This document shows positions 25,654 through 36,069 of a DNA stretch of 64,000 nucleotides, in pieces. A program made the position numbers and the translations under genes. How positions within the stretch are numbered: position 1 is the stretch's first letter; every line of letters begins with the position of its first letter. This DNA comes from Brevundimonas sp. M20. GTDB taxonomy: Bacteria > Pseudomonadota > Alphaproteobacteria > Caulobacterales > Caulobacteraceae. Where the stretch lies: NCBI RefSeq assembly GCF_006547065.1, contig NZ_CP041243.1, forward strand, positions 372,001 through 436,000, read 5' to 3'. Below the pieces are notes generated by a model. It was not told where the DNA came from, ran no database searches, and worked only from the letters and a program-made list of their open reading frames with translations.

Positions 25654-26772
25654 ATGCAACTGACCATCGAACGTTCCGCGCTTCTGAAGGCCCTCGGGCA
25701 CGTCCAGAGCGTCGTCGAGCGTCGCAACACCATTCCGATCCTCTCCAACGTCCTGCTGTCGGCGGGCCGCGACAAGCTCAGCTTCGCGGCCACCGATCTC
25801 GACATGGAGATGGTCGACGAGGCCGAGGCGACCGTGAACGTCGAGGGCCAGATCACCGCCCCGGCCCACACCCTGTACGAAATCGTCCGCAAGCTGCCGG
25901 ATGGCGCCGAGGTGTCCCTGTCCTATTCGGGCGACGACCCCCGCCTGCTGGTCCAGGCCGGTCGGTCCAAGTTCAACCTGCCGGTCCTGCCGGCCGGCGA
26001 CTTCCCGGTCATGTCGACCGAGACCACGGGCGCCCGCTTCACTCTGACGAAGGAAGACCTGGCCCGGCTGATCGACAAGACCCGCTTTGCCGTCTCGACC
26101 GAAGAGACCCGCTACTATCTGAACGGCCTGTATCTGCACACGGTGGCCGAGGGCGGCATTCCGCTGCTGCGCGCCGTGGCCACCGACGGGCACCGTCTGG
26201 CGCTCGCCGAGACCCCGGCCCCCGAAGGCGCCGCCGGCGGCCCGGGCGTCATCGTCCCGCGCAAGACCGTCGATCAGGTCCGCCGCCTGCTGGATGACGG
26301 CGCCGGCGCCGTCGAGGTGCAGGTCAGCCCCCAGAAGATCCGCTTCGAGTTCGGCGAGGCCTCTCTGACCTCAAAGGTCATCGACGGCGCCTTCCCTGAC
26401 TACATGCGCGTCATCCCCAAGGGGAACGACAAGCAGGCCGACATCGACAACGCCCTGTTCTCCAAGGCCGTCGATCGCGTCGCCACTATCTCGGCGGAAA
26501 AGAGCCGTTCGGTGAAACTGGCCTTCGAGCTGGACCGCGTCACCCTGACCGTCCGCAACATGGAGGCCGGGCAGGGCGTCGAGGAAGTCGAGATCGGCTA
26601 TTCGGAAGAGCCCTTCGAGATCGGCTTCAACGCCCGCTACCTGCTCGACGTCGCCGGCCAGATCACCGGCGAAACCGCCCACTTCAAATTCGCCGACCCG
26701 GCCAGCCCGACCCTTGTCCTCGATCCGGGCGATCCGGGCGTCCAGTACGTGCTGATGCCGCTGCGGGTGTGA
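25654..26772 (+). CDS. dnaN: DNA polymerase III sliding clamp, beta subunit
   Basis: This 372-residue ring protein tethers the replicative polymerase. It has three clamp folds. Typical blocks: 'RNTIPILSNVLLSA' in domain 1, 'EETRYYLNGLYLH' and 'AVATDGHRLALAE' in domain 2, 'VIDGAFPDYMRVIP' in domain 3, and the C-terminal 'VQYVLMPLRV', which forms the partner-binding pocket. Length is usual. Confidence 0.98.
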   Translation: MQLTIERSALLKALGHVQSVVERRNTIPILSNVLLSAGRDKLSFAATDLDMEMVDEAEATVNVEGQITAPAHTLYEIVRKLPDGAEVSLSYSGDDPRLLVQAGRSKFNLPVLPAGDFPVMSTETTGARFTLTKEDLARLIDKTRFAVSTEETRYYLNGLYLHTVAEGGIPLLRAVATDGHRLALAETPAPEGAAGGPGVIVPRKTVDQVRRLLDDGAGAVEVQVSPQKIRFEFGEASLTSKVIDGAFPDYMRVIPKGNDKQADIDNALFSKAVDRVATISAEKSRSVKLAFELDRVTLTVRNMEAGQGVEEVEIGYSEEPFEIGFNARYLLDVAGQITGETAHFKFADPASPTLVLDPGDPGVQYVLMPLRV

Positions 26773-26884
26773 GGCGAAGTGATTGGTGGGTAGTGATTGG
26801 TGATTGCTGGACTGCGGGCGGAATTCACCCGGTCGCCAGCGGTGCGCGCCGTTCTTCTACTCACCAGCCACTTTTCACCCACGC
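26770..26884. repeat. imperfect palindromic intergenic repeat, copy 5
   Basis: Left arm GAAGTGATTGGTGGGTAGTG and right arm CTACTCACCAGCCACTTTTCACC pair less well than in the other copies. The right arm ends about five bases before the recF start codon. Confidence 0.65.
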
Positions 26885-28009
26885 TTGATCACATCTCTCA
26901 CCCTCACCGACTTCCGCTCCTATGCGAGCGCGACCCTGCCCATCGCGGCGGGGGCGGTGGTGCTTCATGGGCCGAACGGCGCCGGCAAGACCAACCTGCT
27001 GGAGGCGCTCAGCCTCTTCACGCCCGGCAAAGGGCTGCGCGGCGCCACGGCTCCGGAGATGGGCCGCCGGGAGCCGGGCGAGGCGACCGGCCGCGCCTGG
27101 GCCGTCGCCGCCGTCCTCACCGACGGCGAGGGCGAAACGAAACTCGGCACCGGCGTCCAGACGCCCGGCGCGGCCCGCCGCATCGTCCGCATCGAGGGCG
27201 AGACCGCCCAGCCGGGCCGTCTGCTCGACTATCTGCGCCCCGTGTGGGCCACGCCCGAACAGGACCGTCTGTTCTCTGACGCCCGCGCCGCCCGGCTGAA
27301 ATTCTTCGACCGACTGGTCTTCGCCGACCGCCCTGATCACGCCGCCGCCGTTTCCGCCTACGAAAAAGCCCTGCGCGAGCGCCTGCGCCTGCTGACGGAG
27401 GGCGCCGAAGGCCGCCCGGCCGACCCCCTGTGGCTTGATGCGCTGGAAGTCAGGCTGGGTGAGGCCGGAGCCGCCGCCGCGACCGCCCGCGCCGCGGCCC
27501 TGACTGTCCTCCAGTCCGCCATCGACGCCCGCAATGATCGTCCTTTCCCGCAGGCGGATCTCAGCCTGACGGGGGAAGCTGAAGCCATGGCCGTCTCGGG
27601 TGCGGACCCGGACGCCATCGCCGCCGCCATCCGTGAAGGGATGGTGCGTTCGCGCGGGCGCGACGCCGCCGCCGGCCGCTCCCTGTTCGGTCCGCATCGC
27701 TCTGACCTGACCGCCCTGCATCGCGAGAAGAACCGCCCCGCCGCCGAGGGGTCGTCCGGCGAGCAGAAAGCTCTGGTCCTCAACCTGATCCTCGCCCAGA
27801 TAACCCGTCTGTCCGGCCAGAGCGCGGCCCCGATCCTCCTCCTCGACGAGGCCCCGGCCCACCTCGACACGGCCCGCCGCGCGGCCCTGTTCGACGAGAT
27901 CGAGGCCCTCGGCCTTCAGGCCTTCATGACCGGCACCGAGGCGGATTTGTTCGCGCCGTTGGCGGGTAGGGCCCAGTTCGTGAAGGTGGCGGACGGCGGG
28001 TTTGGCTAG
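26885..28009 (+). CDS. recF: DNA repair protein RecF
   Basis: This 374-residue SMC-like ATPase loads RecA at gaps. The N-terminus 'SLTLTDFRSYASATLPI', Walker A 'LHGPNGAGKTNLLEALSLF', the signature motif 'GSSGEQKALVLNLI' and the Walker B region 'ILLLDEAPAHLD' are all present. The start is taken as TTG at 26885, which places 'TSLTLTDFRSY' at the normal distance. Upstream of it the frame runs into the palindromic repeat. Confidence 0.95.
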   Translation: MITSLTLTDFRSYASATLPIAAGAVVLHGPNGAGKTNLLEALSLFTPGKGLRGATAPEMGRREPGEATGRAWAVAAVLTDGEGETKLGTGVQTPGAARRIVRIEGETAQPGRLLDYLRPVWATPEQDRLFSDARAARLKFFDRLVFADRPDHAAAVSAYEKALRERLRLLTEGAEGRPADPLWLDALEVRLGEAGAAAATARAAALTVLQSAIDARNDRPFPQADLSLTGEAEAMAVSGADPDAIAAAIREGMVRSRGRDAAAGRSLFGPHRSDLTALHREKNRPAAEGSSGEQKALVLNLILAQITRLSGQSAAPILLLDEAPAHLDTARRAALFDEIEALGLQAFMTGTEADLFAPLAGRAQFVKVADGGFG

Positions 28010-29134
28010 GTTGCCGCCCTCTCCCTCGGGGAGAGGGAAGGGGCCGCGCCGTCAGCCGTAGGAGGGAGTGGGGTTACACAGTCGGCCGCGCATCTCTCGA
28101 CCTCACCTCTCCATTCGCCCTCAAGCGAATGGAGAGGACAGACCGGCGCGGCAGCGACGGTCAGGAGAGGGCGGCTCGGTGTCGGCAGAAGACGCCTCGA
28201 ACACCGGTGTCGGCGACCAACCGTCAAACGCCTGCGCCGCCCCCTCCTGATCGCTGCGCGATCTGTCCTCCCCATCGCCTTGAAGCGGGCGATGGAGAGG
28301 TGAGGCGCCGCACTCCATCCTTCAAAGATACGGAGGAGTTCACGTCCTGCCCGCGCAATTCCGGGCACTAACCCTCTGACTGCGCTCCATAATTTCCCGG
28401 CCCAGCGTCATTTTCCCGCCATAGGAAGCCCGGCCCTCACAATACGTCCATCCCGTCGATGGGGAGGGCGTCGGATCCACGCTTCTCGACGACGGCGGGC
28501 TGTGGCCGAGCGATGAAGCCCGCGCGATGGAGAGTGCGGGGGGGCTCGTCGGGCAGGGATGGATCCCGTCCGCTTGCTCGCCGCGCGCTGTTGGAAGCGG
28601 ACCGCTGGCGTCTCTGAACGGTCGAAGTCCGCCCCGCGTCGGGGTCAGCAATGATCCCGGCGGTGATCCGGCAAGGCCCCAAGCAAAGGCCGCCAACCGG
28701 AGGAACGTGTGGAAAACGGCCGCGCGGGACGTCGCTCTCGTCGAAACGGTAAAACAAAACACCACACACCGGGCGAGGCCCGGCGTCCCGCGCCCTTCCC
28801 ACTCGACCTGCCGCGTTTCGCGGCGGGCCGAGACCGCATGCTTGTCATCCCGGAGCCCGAAGGGCGAGGCCGATCCGGGCCGATGCGGCGAACAGTCGTG
28901 CTCCATTCAAAGCCCTCCCGTTTGGCGGAGGGGGGAGGGTTGGGTGGGGTGAATGCAGTGACGCTCAGAACCACCCCGAAAGGCTCCATCGACCCCGCCT
29001 CCCGCGCCTCACGCCGAAACACCGCGCCCTCACCCCCATCCCCGGCCCTCCTCCCTCGAGGGGGAAGGGAGACGCACGAAGCCGGGCGGGGAGGGAGATG
29101 GGCGCAATCCACTTCCAACTCCGAAAGCCCGCCC
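28010..29134. repeat. 1.1-kb gap rich in palindromes, no gene seen
   Basis: I see no convincing gene here. It holds several hairpins: CTCTCCCTCGGGGAGAG at about 28019; CCTCTCCATTCGC and its complement around 28108-28139 (13 perfect pairs); TCCCCATCGCC with GGCGATGGAGA near 28269-28297; a 'TCATCCCGGAGCCCGAAGGG' type repeat at about 28846; CTCCCTCGAGGGGGAAGGGAG at about 29050. The reading frames through it on both strands are Arg/Pro/Ser-rich and differ from normal proteins. Confidence 0.6.
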
Positions 29135-29374
29135 ATGTCGCCACGCCGTCCCTCTCGCCGTCATCGTCGCAACGCCATGCTGATGGCCGCCCAACGCCTG
29201 CGCCTCGAAGGTGTCGCCCGCGGCGAACTGGAGCCGCGCAGTCCGCGCGAGGCCTGTTTTCAGGGCATGATCCAGGACTGCGGTCGCTTCCCGACGCGCG
29301 ACTTCATCGTCTCCCCGCTTCTCTTCCTGCTCGAGGATGTCGAGCCGGATTCCGACCCTGTCGGCGCCCCCTGA
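29135..29374 (+). CDS. small conserved-looking hypothetical protein before gyrB
   Basis: This 79-residue protein has a basic N-terminus ('SPRRPSRRHRRNAMLMAAQR') and a structured C-terminal half ('REACFQGMIQDCGRF', 'IVSPLLFLLEDVEPD'). I do not recognise a family. It begins at a clean ATG after the palindromic gap, 131 bases before gyrB. Its codon use looks normal for the genome. Confidence 0.55.
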   Translation: MSPRRPSRRHRRNAMLMAAQRLRLEGVARGELEPRSPREACFQGMIQDCGRFPTRDFIVSPLLFLLEDVEPDSDPVGAP

Positions 29375-29421
29375 AACCACCCACGGGAATCGCCCCGGAA
29401 AGCTCGCAATTCCCGCGATAA

Positions 29422-31944
<2,523 letters not shown>

Positions 31945-31969
31945 GAGCCGGGCTCCGGGTGGTCCGGGT

Positions 31970-32011
31970 CATAATAGATGAGAACTGACCCACAATAGAT
32001 GAGAACGGGTC
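31970..32011. repeat. two tandem repeats resembling an IS end
   Basis: CATAATAGATGAGAACTGACC (31970) and CCACAATAGATGAGAACGGG (31990) are near-identical 20-22 base units. Repeated AGATGAGAAC-type units near the tip are typical of insertion-sequence ends such as IS21-type elements. No transposase gene is present, so this is a remnant. It marks the left edge of the accessory island just after gyrB. From 32012 to 32393 I see no supported gene. Confidence 0.45.
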
Positions 32012-32393
32012 GGAGATTATCAGAATCGCCTGCAAGCCACCCACTTGCGGACGATGAGGCTCTGGACACGCAAATCAGCGGTACGGAGTTGTGACTTCGG
32101 ACCGCCCAATTCCGAGTAACAACCGAAGGCCGGCGCATGCTGGCCTTCCTTTGTTCGTCTTAGCTCGTCTGGGAGAACGGCTGTGCGCCAGTAGGGGAGA
32201 GGTAAGCAACCTTCAGACGTCCCGCTTGGGCTTGGGTCCGCTCCGCCGGACGTCCCGATCGCCCGATTCTGCCCTGCTCACATCCACGGCGGCATCGAAA
32301 CGTCTCGCGGTGGCATGATCCACCGAGACAGAGACCTTCAGGGTTTCAACTTCTGCGCCCACCTGCTTATCTTTACCGCTGGGAGAGGCGCCT

Positions 32394-32750
32394 TTGACAT
32401 CAGATATCACAATCCCGCCCTTTCTCGCGCAGGAAGCCGCGCGAGGCGGAGTTGCTCTATTTTTTGGAGCCGGCGCCAGTCGTGGTGCGCGTCACCCCGT
32501 TCCCAATACGAAAATGCCGCTTGGTCTTGGACTGCGGGACCTCTTGAGCGACGAGTTCTTGCAAGGCGACAGCAAAGACCGCGCTCTGAGTGAGGTGGCA
32601 TCGTTCATTGAGTTGGACGGCGGTCGCCTTCGCCTTGACTCCTACATCGCGAAGCTTATGCTCGGGCCATTCGGGCGACCGATGTTGGGGCAGCGCTCGC
32701 CACGGTTCGCAAGAGTCTGGTCCATAGCGGCTACAAGCGACGCTTTTTGA
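32394..32750 (+). pseudogene. truncated SIR2-like NAD-binding protein
   Basis: This 118-codon frame has an N-terminus that looks like the start of a SIR2-family protein: 'GGVALFFGAGASRGARHPVP' carries the GAGxS nucleotide-binding motif, followed by 'LGLGLRDLLSDEFLQGDSKD' and 'DSYIAKLMLG'. Complete members are at least 250-300 residues, and SIR2-domain proteins are frequent NADases in phage-defence systems. Here similarity fades after about residue 85 and a stop comes at 118, so it is a broken remnant. Confidence 0.55.
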
Positions 32751-32772
32751 TCGAGCAGGTCATCTGCGTGGT

Positions 32773-33441
32773 GTGCTTCGAACGTCGGCGGAGGCGTTTC
32801 AGAAGCAGTACGTTTCGAGCTCCGAGATCGCGAAGGCGCACGGGCTGAAGGCCGTCGCGGTGACACGCCGGCTCAAACATCTGGGGCTCAAGCCTGCACT
32901 GGAAAGCGACGGCAGCGCGCGCGTTCAGGCGTGTTGGCGACGCGCGGACGTTCGAGATCTGGATTTCCAATCCCAGTACATGCTGCCATGTGGACGGGCA
33001 TCGGCGCCGTCGATGTTGGAAGGCGCACACAGACTCGCGAAGCGGCCTACCGGGAGCCCTCGTCTGGCGGCTGGAGCCATCTACACCCACACCGCTTCCG
33101 GCATCCTCGGTACGAACTCCTGCAGCCTGCGGGCGGCCGTGGAAGAAGGTCACATCAGGGCCGTGAGCCGGTCGGCGACGGGCAAGATTTTGACCGTCAT
33201 CGAGGATGACGTGGTGGCCTTCGCACAGCGATACGTTTTTACGCCCAAGCTGGCTGCGGAACTGGGTCTGTCAGTTCGAAACATCTCACGGGGCTTGCTT
33301 CGACTGGGGGTAGAGCCGGTATGGGCGGGCAGAAAGCCGGTTCATGCCCTCTGGGATCGTGATGCGTTCGATACTGGAGATCTGCTGCAGCGATGGGTGA
33401 CGGCAACGGGCGAGCTGTCCGAGCAAAGCTCGCTCTTCTAG
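32773..33441 (+). pseudogene. HTH fragment resembling a TniQ C-terminal tail
   Basis: This 222-codon frame has a GTG start and no obvious ribosome-binding site. It holds two similar helix-turn-helix-like repeats: 'YVSSSEIAKAHGLKAVAVTR' followed by 'RLKHLGLKPA', and 'YVFTPKLAAELGLSVRNISR' followed by 'GLLRLGVEPV'. Such repeated helix-turn-helix units are seen at the C-terminus of TniQ-like proteins of Tn7-type and related elements. The N-terminal zinc-binding part is absent, so it is probably a remnant. The match is by pattern only. Confidence 0.4.
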
Positions 33442-33450
33442 GCTGGCGAA

Positions 33451-33747
33451 ATGGGACGAGATGAAACGATACAGGCACTCCGCCGGCTAGCGCCTGTCCT
33501 GGCAGCCCGTGGGGTCGAGCACCTCTATTTGTTCGGCTCCGTTGCCCGCAATCGCGCTGGTGAAGCGTCCGACGTTGACCTGGCGTTCGACGTCGCTCCG
33601 GATACCGTGTTTGACGCGTTCGATATGGGCGGTGTGGTGATGGACTTGATGGGGGCTCTTGGCCAGAGGGTGGACCTCGTCGAGCGCCGGTCTATGTCGC
33701 CCGAGTTCGCCGCACGCATCGCGCCGGACATCGTCCGAATATTCTGA
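33451..33747 (+). CDS. MNT-type minimal nucleotidyltransferase
   Basis: This 98-residue protein has the nucleotidyltransferase signature G-S-x10-D-x-D ('LFGSVARNRAGEASDVDLAF'). This is the MntA/NTase-fold antitoxin family, which usually pairs with a HEPN RNase toxin and AMPylates it. No HEPN gene is adjacent: the next gene is on the opposite strand and belongs to the secretion system. It is therefore an orphan. Its last 90 bases recur in degraded form at 51385-51477. Confidence 0.8.
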   Translation: MGRDETIQALRRLAPVLAARGVEHLYLFGSVARNRAGEASDVDLAFDVAPDTVFDAFDMGGVVMDLMGALGQRVDLVERRSMSPEFAARIAPDIVRIF

Positions 33748-33750
33748 GCT
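33657..33750 (+). repeat. left copy of island-flanking direct repeat
   Basis: The 3' end of the MNT gene. The stretch around GACCTCGTCGAGCGC and CGGTCTATGTCGCC is repeated in the same orientation at 51385-51477, with about four mismatches over the best 48 bases and more beyond. Confidence 0.65.
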
Positions 33751-33790
33751 GTATGCGACTGAAGATCATATGACAGTCTGGCGGCCACGA

Positions 33791-34231
33791 TTACCCGCCA
33801 GATACATCGTTCGATGCCGGTGCTGGGGCAGGCGCAAAAAGAGCGAGCGCCCGATCACCGGTCGGACCCCGGAGCAGGACGGTCCGTCCTCGTACGGACA
33901 CCAGTTTCCAGCCGTCCAGTTCCTCTCCAGACCGGACACGGATGACCTCGCCGTCGCTGCCCTTCAGGTAGGCCGTCGAACCCGCGATCCCGACCAGTGT
34001 CGGGGTTTGTACAGCATCGGCGACCGGCTCGGTCCGGAGGGCCCCCAGGGAGAAGGGGAAGACGGTGAGGCGCGTGGACGGGCGGGTCTCGAATGTCGGG
34101 CCGTCGAACCGGGCCTGCGCTGGCGCCTGCGCCGAGGCGGGTTCCGGCTGCGGCCACAGAAGTAATCCGAGGGTGAGCGCTGCGCATCCGCCGAGGAGCG
34201 CCGGGAGCAGATAGCGTCCGGCGATCTTCAT
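33791..34231 (-). CDS. gspC: T2SS inner-membrane connector, GspC-like
   Basis: This 146-residue protein has one N-terminal membrane anchor ('LLPALLGGCAALTLGLLLWP'), a Pro/Ala linker, and a small beta-rich periplasmic domain with 'TLVGIAGSTAYLKGSDGEVI' and 'VRSGEELDGWKLVSVRGRTV'. This resembles the homology-region of GspC, which touches the secretin. It lacks a PDZ domain. It is the last gene of the minus-strand operon and its ATG overlaps the preceding stop (ATGA). The call depends partly on context. Confidence 0.65.
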   Translation of the reverse strand: MKIAGRYLLPALLGGCAALTLGLLLWPQPEPASAQAPAQARFDGPTFETRPSTRLTVFPFSLGALRTEPVADAVQTPTLVGIAGSTAYLKGSDGEVIRVRSGEELDGWKLVSVRGRTVLLRGPTGDRALALFAPAPAPASNDVSGG

Positions 34232-34710
34232 GCGACGACCATCAGCAGTACGAGCGTCACTTGACCTCGCCCTTCGGCGCCCCGAGCCAGGACCAGCGAT
34301 TCAAGTCGAACGGCCTCCCTGTTCACCGCCACCCAGTTCGCGACGGAACCGACGGCCAGGGCGTCGCCGGATCCGGTGATGCGCATCTCCGCCAGTTTGA
34401 GGCCTCCCCCCAAGGGACGGACGGAGACGGTGTCGGCGCCATTGACGAGAAGGCCGAGCTCTCCCAGCCGGACGTTGAGATACTCCGCAATCGCGGTCTC
34501 GGGATCTGTGCCCGGCGCGCGAACGAGGGGGTGCAGGGACGGGGGCCGGGGACTCTGCGCGGGAGGCGATGCGGACACGGGCGCGCCGGCCCGGGCGGCG
34601 CGGACCGCCATGACGTCGCCGACCACGGCGATGAGGGAGGCGAGGGTGACAAGGCCGAGGCCGACCGCAGCCACCGCAGCCGCGCGCCTGAACCAGACCG
34701 GCGGGATCAT
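34228..34710 (-). CDS. gspM: T2SS assembly protein, GspM-like
   Basis: This 160-residue bitopic protein has a membrane helix at about residues 10-35, a Pro-rich linker, then a ferredoxin-like periplasmic domain ('SVRPLGGGLKLAEMRITGSG', 'VANWVAVNREAVRLESLVLA'). GspM partners GspL on the inner-membrane platform. Overlaps of four bases with both neighbours point to translational coupling. Confidence 0.68.
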   Translation of the reverse strand: MIPPVWFRRAAAVAAVGLGLVTLASLIAVVGDVMAVRAARAGAPVSASPPAQSPRPPSLHPLVRAPGTDPETAIAEYLNVRLGELGLLVNGADTVSVRPLGGGLKLAEMRITGSGDALAVGSVANWVAVNREAVRLESLVLARGAEGRGQVTLVLLMVVA

Positions 34711-35468
34711 CGGCAGGTCTCCTCACCAAAGAACACGCCTTGCGGCGCGCCGCCGCTGGCCGGTTGAGCCTCGGCGCCGAGCGTCTCCAGTCGCGCGATG
34801 TCGGCGGTGTTCTCCGGGGTGAAGGTCACCTGGCGTGTGTCGGCCGAAAGATTGAGGACGGGGACCGGCTGGGTCCCGATCGCGCCGCCGACGCACAGCA
34901 GCCGGGTGGAAGCATCCGTGCGCTCCAGGGCGGCCCAATCCGCCAGGGCGGCGTTACGCTCACGGGCGTCCCGCGTCCGACGGGCGGTCTCGCGTTGGGC
35001 CTCCGTGATCTCCGGCAATCGCTGCGCCTTCCATTGGTCGGCGCGCATCTGGCCGGCGAGCGCGACCGCGGCGAGGCCGAGCGCGATCAGCGCCGCCCGC
35101 GGCGCGTGGACCAACCAGCGGGCCTCGCGATCATCGACGGCGAAGATATTGCGGAACCGGAAGGTCGCCTCGACCCCATCGACAGATCGGGTGGCTGTGA
35201 TCGCCCGGCGGGAGGCGAATGCAGGGTTCTGCAGCGCCGACCGCCTGAGGATGCCGAGCGCATAGCCCGTCTCGGCGCCGGTTGTTTTCAGGCGAACGAG
35301 ATCGAAGACGACATCCTTGGGCGGCAGGGGCGATAACCGATCCAGTTGCAGGCGCACGATCGCCCGGGCCTGACGCAGCGAGGTCGTCGGCAGGCTGACG
35401 ATGCGGGTCATCACCTCCAGGCGGGGGGAGGCGGCCAACTCGAGGTTCAGGTCCTGTTCGGGCGGCAT
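34707..35468 (-). CDS. gspL: T2SS platform protein, short GspL-like
   Basis: This 253-residue protein has a cytosolic N-terminal part with 'ARAIVRLQLDRLSPLPPKDV', typical of the GspL/PilM-N group. A membrane helix spans about 124-144, and a coiled periplasmic segment follows ('AQRETARRTRDARERNAALA'). A full GspL is about 400 residues with an actin-like fold; this one is clearly shortened at the N-terminus. It should link the ATPase GspE to GspM. It overlaps the pseudopilin gene upstream by 22 bases. Confidence 0.65.
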   Translation of the reverse strand: MPPEQDLNLELAASPRLEVMTRIVSLPTTSLRQARAIVRLQLDRLSPLPPKDVVFDLVRLKTTGAETGYALGILRRSALQNPAFASRRAITATRSVDGVEATFRFRNIFAVDDREARWLVHAPRAALIALGLAAVALAGQMRADQWKAQRLPEITEAQRETARRTRDARERNAALADWAALERTDASTRLLCVGGAIGTQPVPVLNLSADTRQVTFTPENTADIARLETLGAEAQPASGGAPQGVFFGEETCR

Positions 35469-35821
35469 GACTGACTGACACTGTCAAACTCGCACCGCTC
35501 GGGCAGGGTGCAACGATAGGGGCGTTCGGGGGGCGACGAGGCGGGGTCTTCCGCGCGGCAGGTCGGGACGGCCCGATCCGCCAGCCCGGCCTGGGCGAGC
35601 GCCAGCCGGTGGGCGCTCCGCCCGAGCGCGGCGTAGGCCGCGCCTGCGCCGACCATCAGGATGGAGGCGACCGACATGGCGATCATGAGCTCGAGGACGG
35701 TGTAGCCGGCGCGGGCGGCGCCACGGCGTCCACGACCAGGTCCTGGCCGAACCGCCGGTCCACGGTGATCCGGATGCGCCGCGCGGCGGACCCGTCGGCG
35801 TCGAGACTTTCGTAGGTCCAT
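35447..35821 (-). CDS. minor pseudopilin (GspJ/GspH-like)
   Basis: This 124-residue protein has a prepilin-type cleavage site 'ARAG|YTVLELMIAMSVAS', with Glu at mature position 5, so it is processed by a prepilin peptidase and joins the pseudopilus tip. The leader of about 39 residues is unusually long and Arg-rich, because the only ATG (35821) lies 139 bases inside the upstream gspI gene. A non-ATG start or reinitiation is possible. The C-terminal region is short, with cysteines in 'CTLPERCEFDSVSQSC'. The position after gspI suggests GspJ. Confidence 0.65.
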   Translation of the reverse strand: MDLRKSRRRRVRRAAHPDHRGPAVRPGPGRGRRGAARAGYTVLELMIAMSVASILMVGAGAAYAALGRSAHRLALAQAGLADRAVPTCRAEDPASSPPERPYRCTLPERCEFDSVSQSCRPNRT

Positions 35822-36069
35822 GGGCGTCCATCCGTGCTTCCGGATTGCTGCCCGTCAGGACGAACGCCGGCGTAAAGATCCTCGTAAAGATCGTCGGCGA
35901 TCCGCATGGCGGTCAAGCGATCCTTTGCTTGCGCGAGGCGAGTCACCGTCGTCGCCGCCAGACCGACGGCGGCGGCGACGCCCAGGGTCATGACCGCCAG
36001 CCCGGCGAGGGCGTCGACCGCCAGATAACCGCTTCGACGGGACCGGAGGTCAGACGGCAACGGCGTCAC
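35683..36069 (-). CDS. gspI: minor pseudopilin GspI-like
   Basis: This 128-residue protein has a prepilin-like N-terminus 'RRSG|YLAVDALAGLAVMTLG', in which mature residue 5 is Asp instead of the usual Glu. After the hydrophobic helix, 'AQAKDRLTAMRIADDLYEDL' corresponds to the conserved GspI segment. It overlaps gspF by 20 bases upstream and the next pseudopilin by 139 bases downstream. Confidence 0.65.
   Translation of the reverse strand: MTPLPSDLRSRRSGYLAVDALAGLAVMTLGVAAAVGLAATTVTRLAQAKDRLTAMRIADDLYEDLYAGVRPDGQQSGSTDGRPWTYESLDADGSAARRIRITVDRRFGQDLVVDAVAPPAPATPSSSS

Noticed and set aside
28340..29136. Several 120-190 codon frames in the recF-gyrB gap
   Set aside because: They run through palindromic repeats and have Arg/Pro/Ser-rich composition on both strands, unlike the genome's proteins.
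32213..32410. 65-codon minus-strand frame divergent from the SIR2 remnant
   Set aside because: No ribosome-binding site or known family. The short highly charged sequence is not enough to support a gene.
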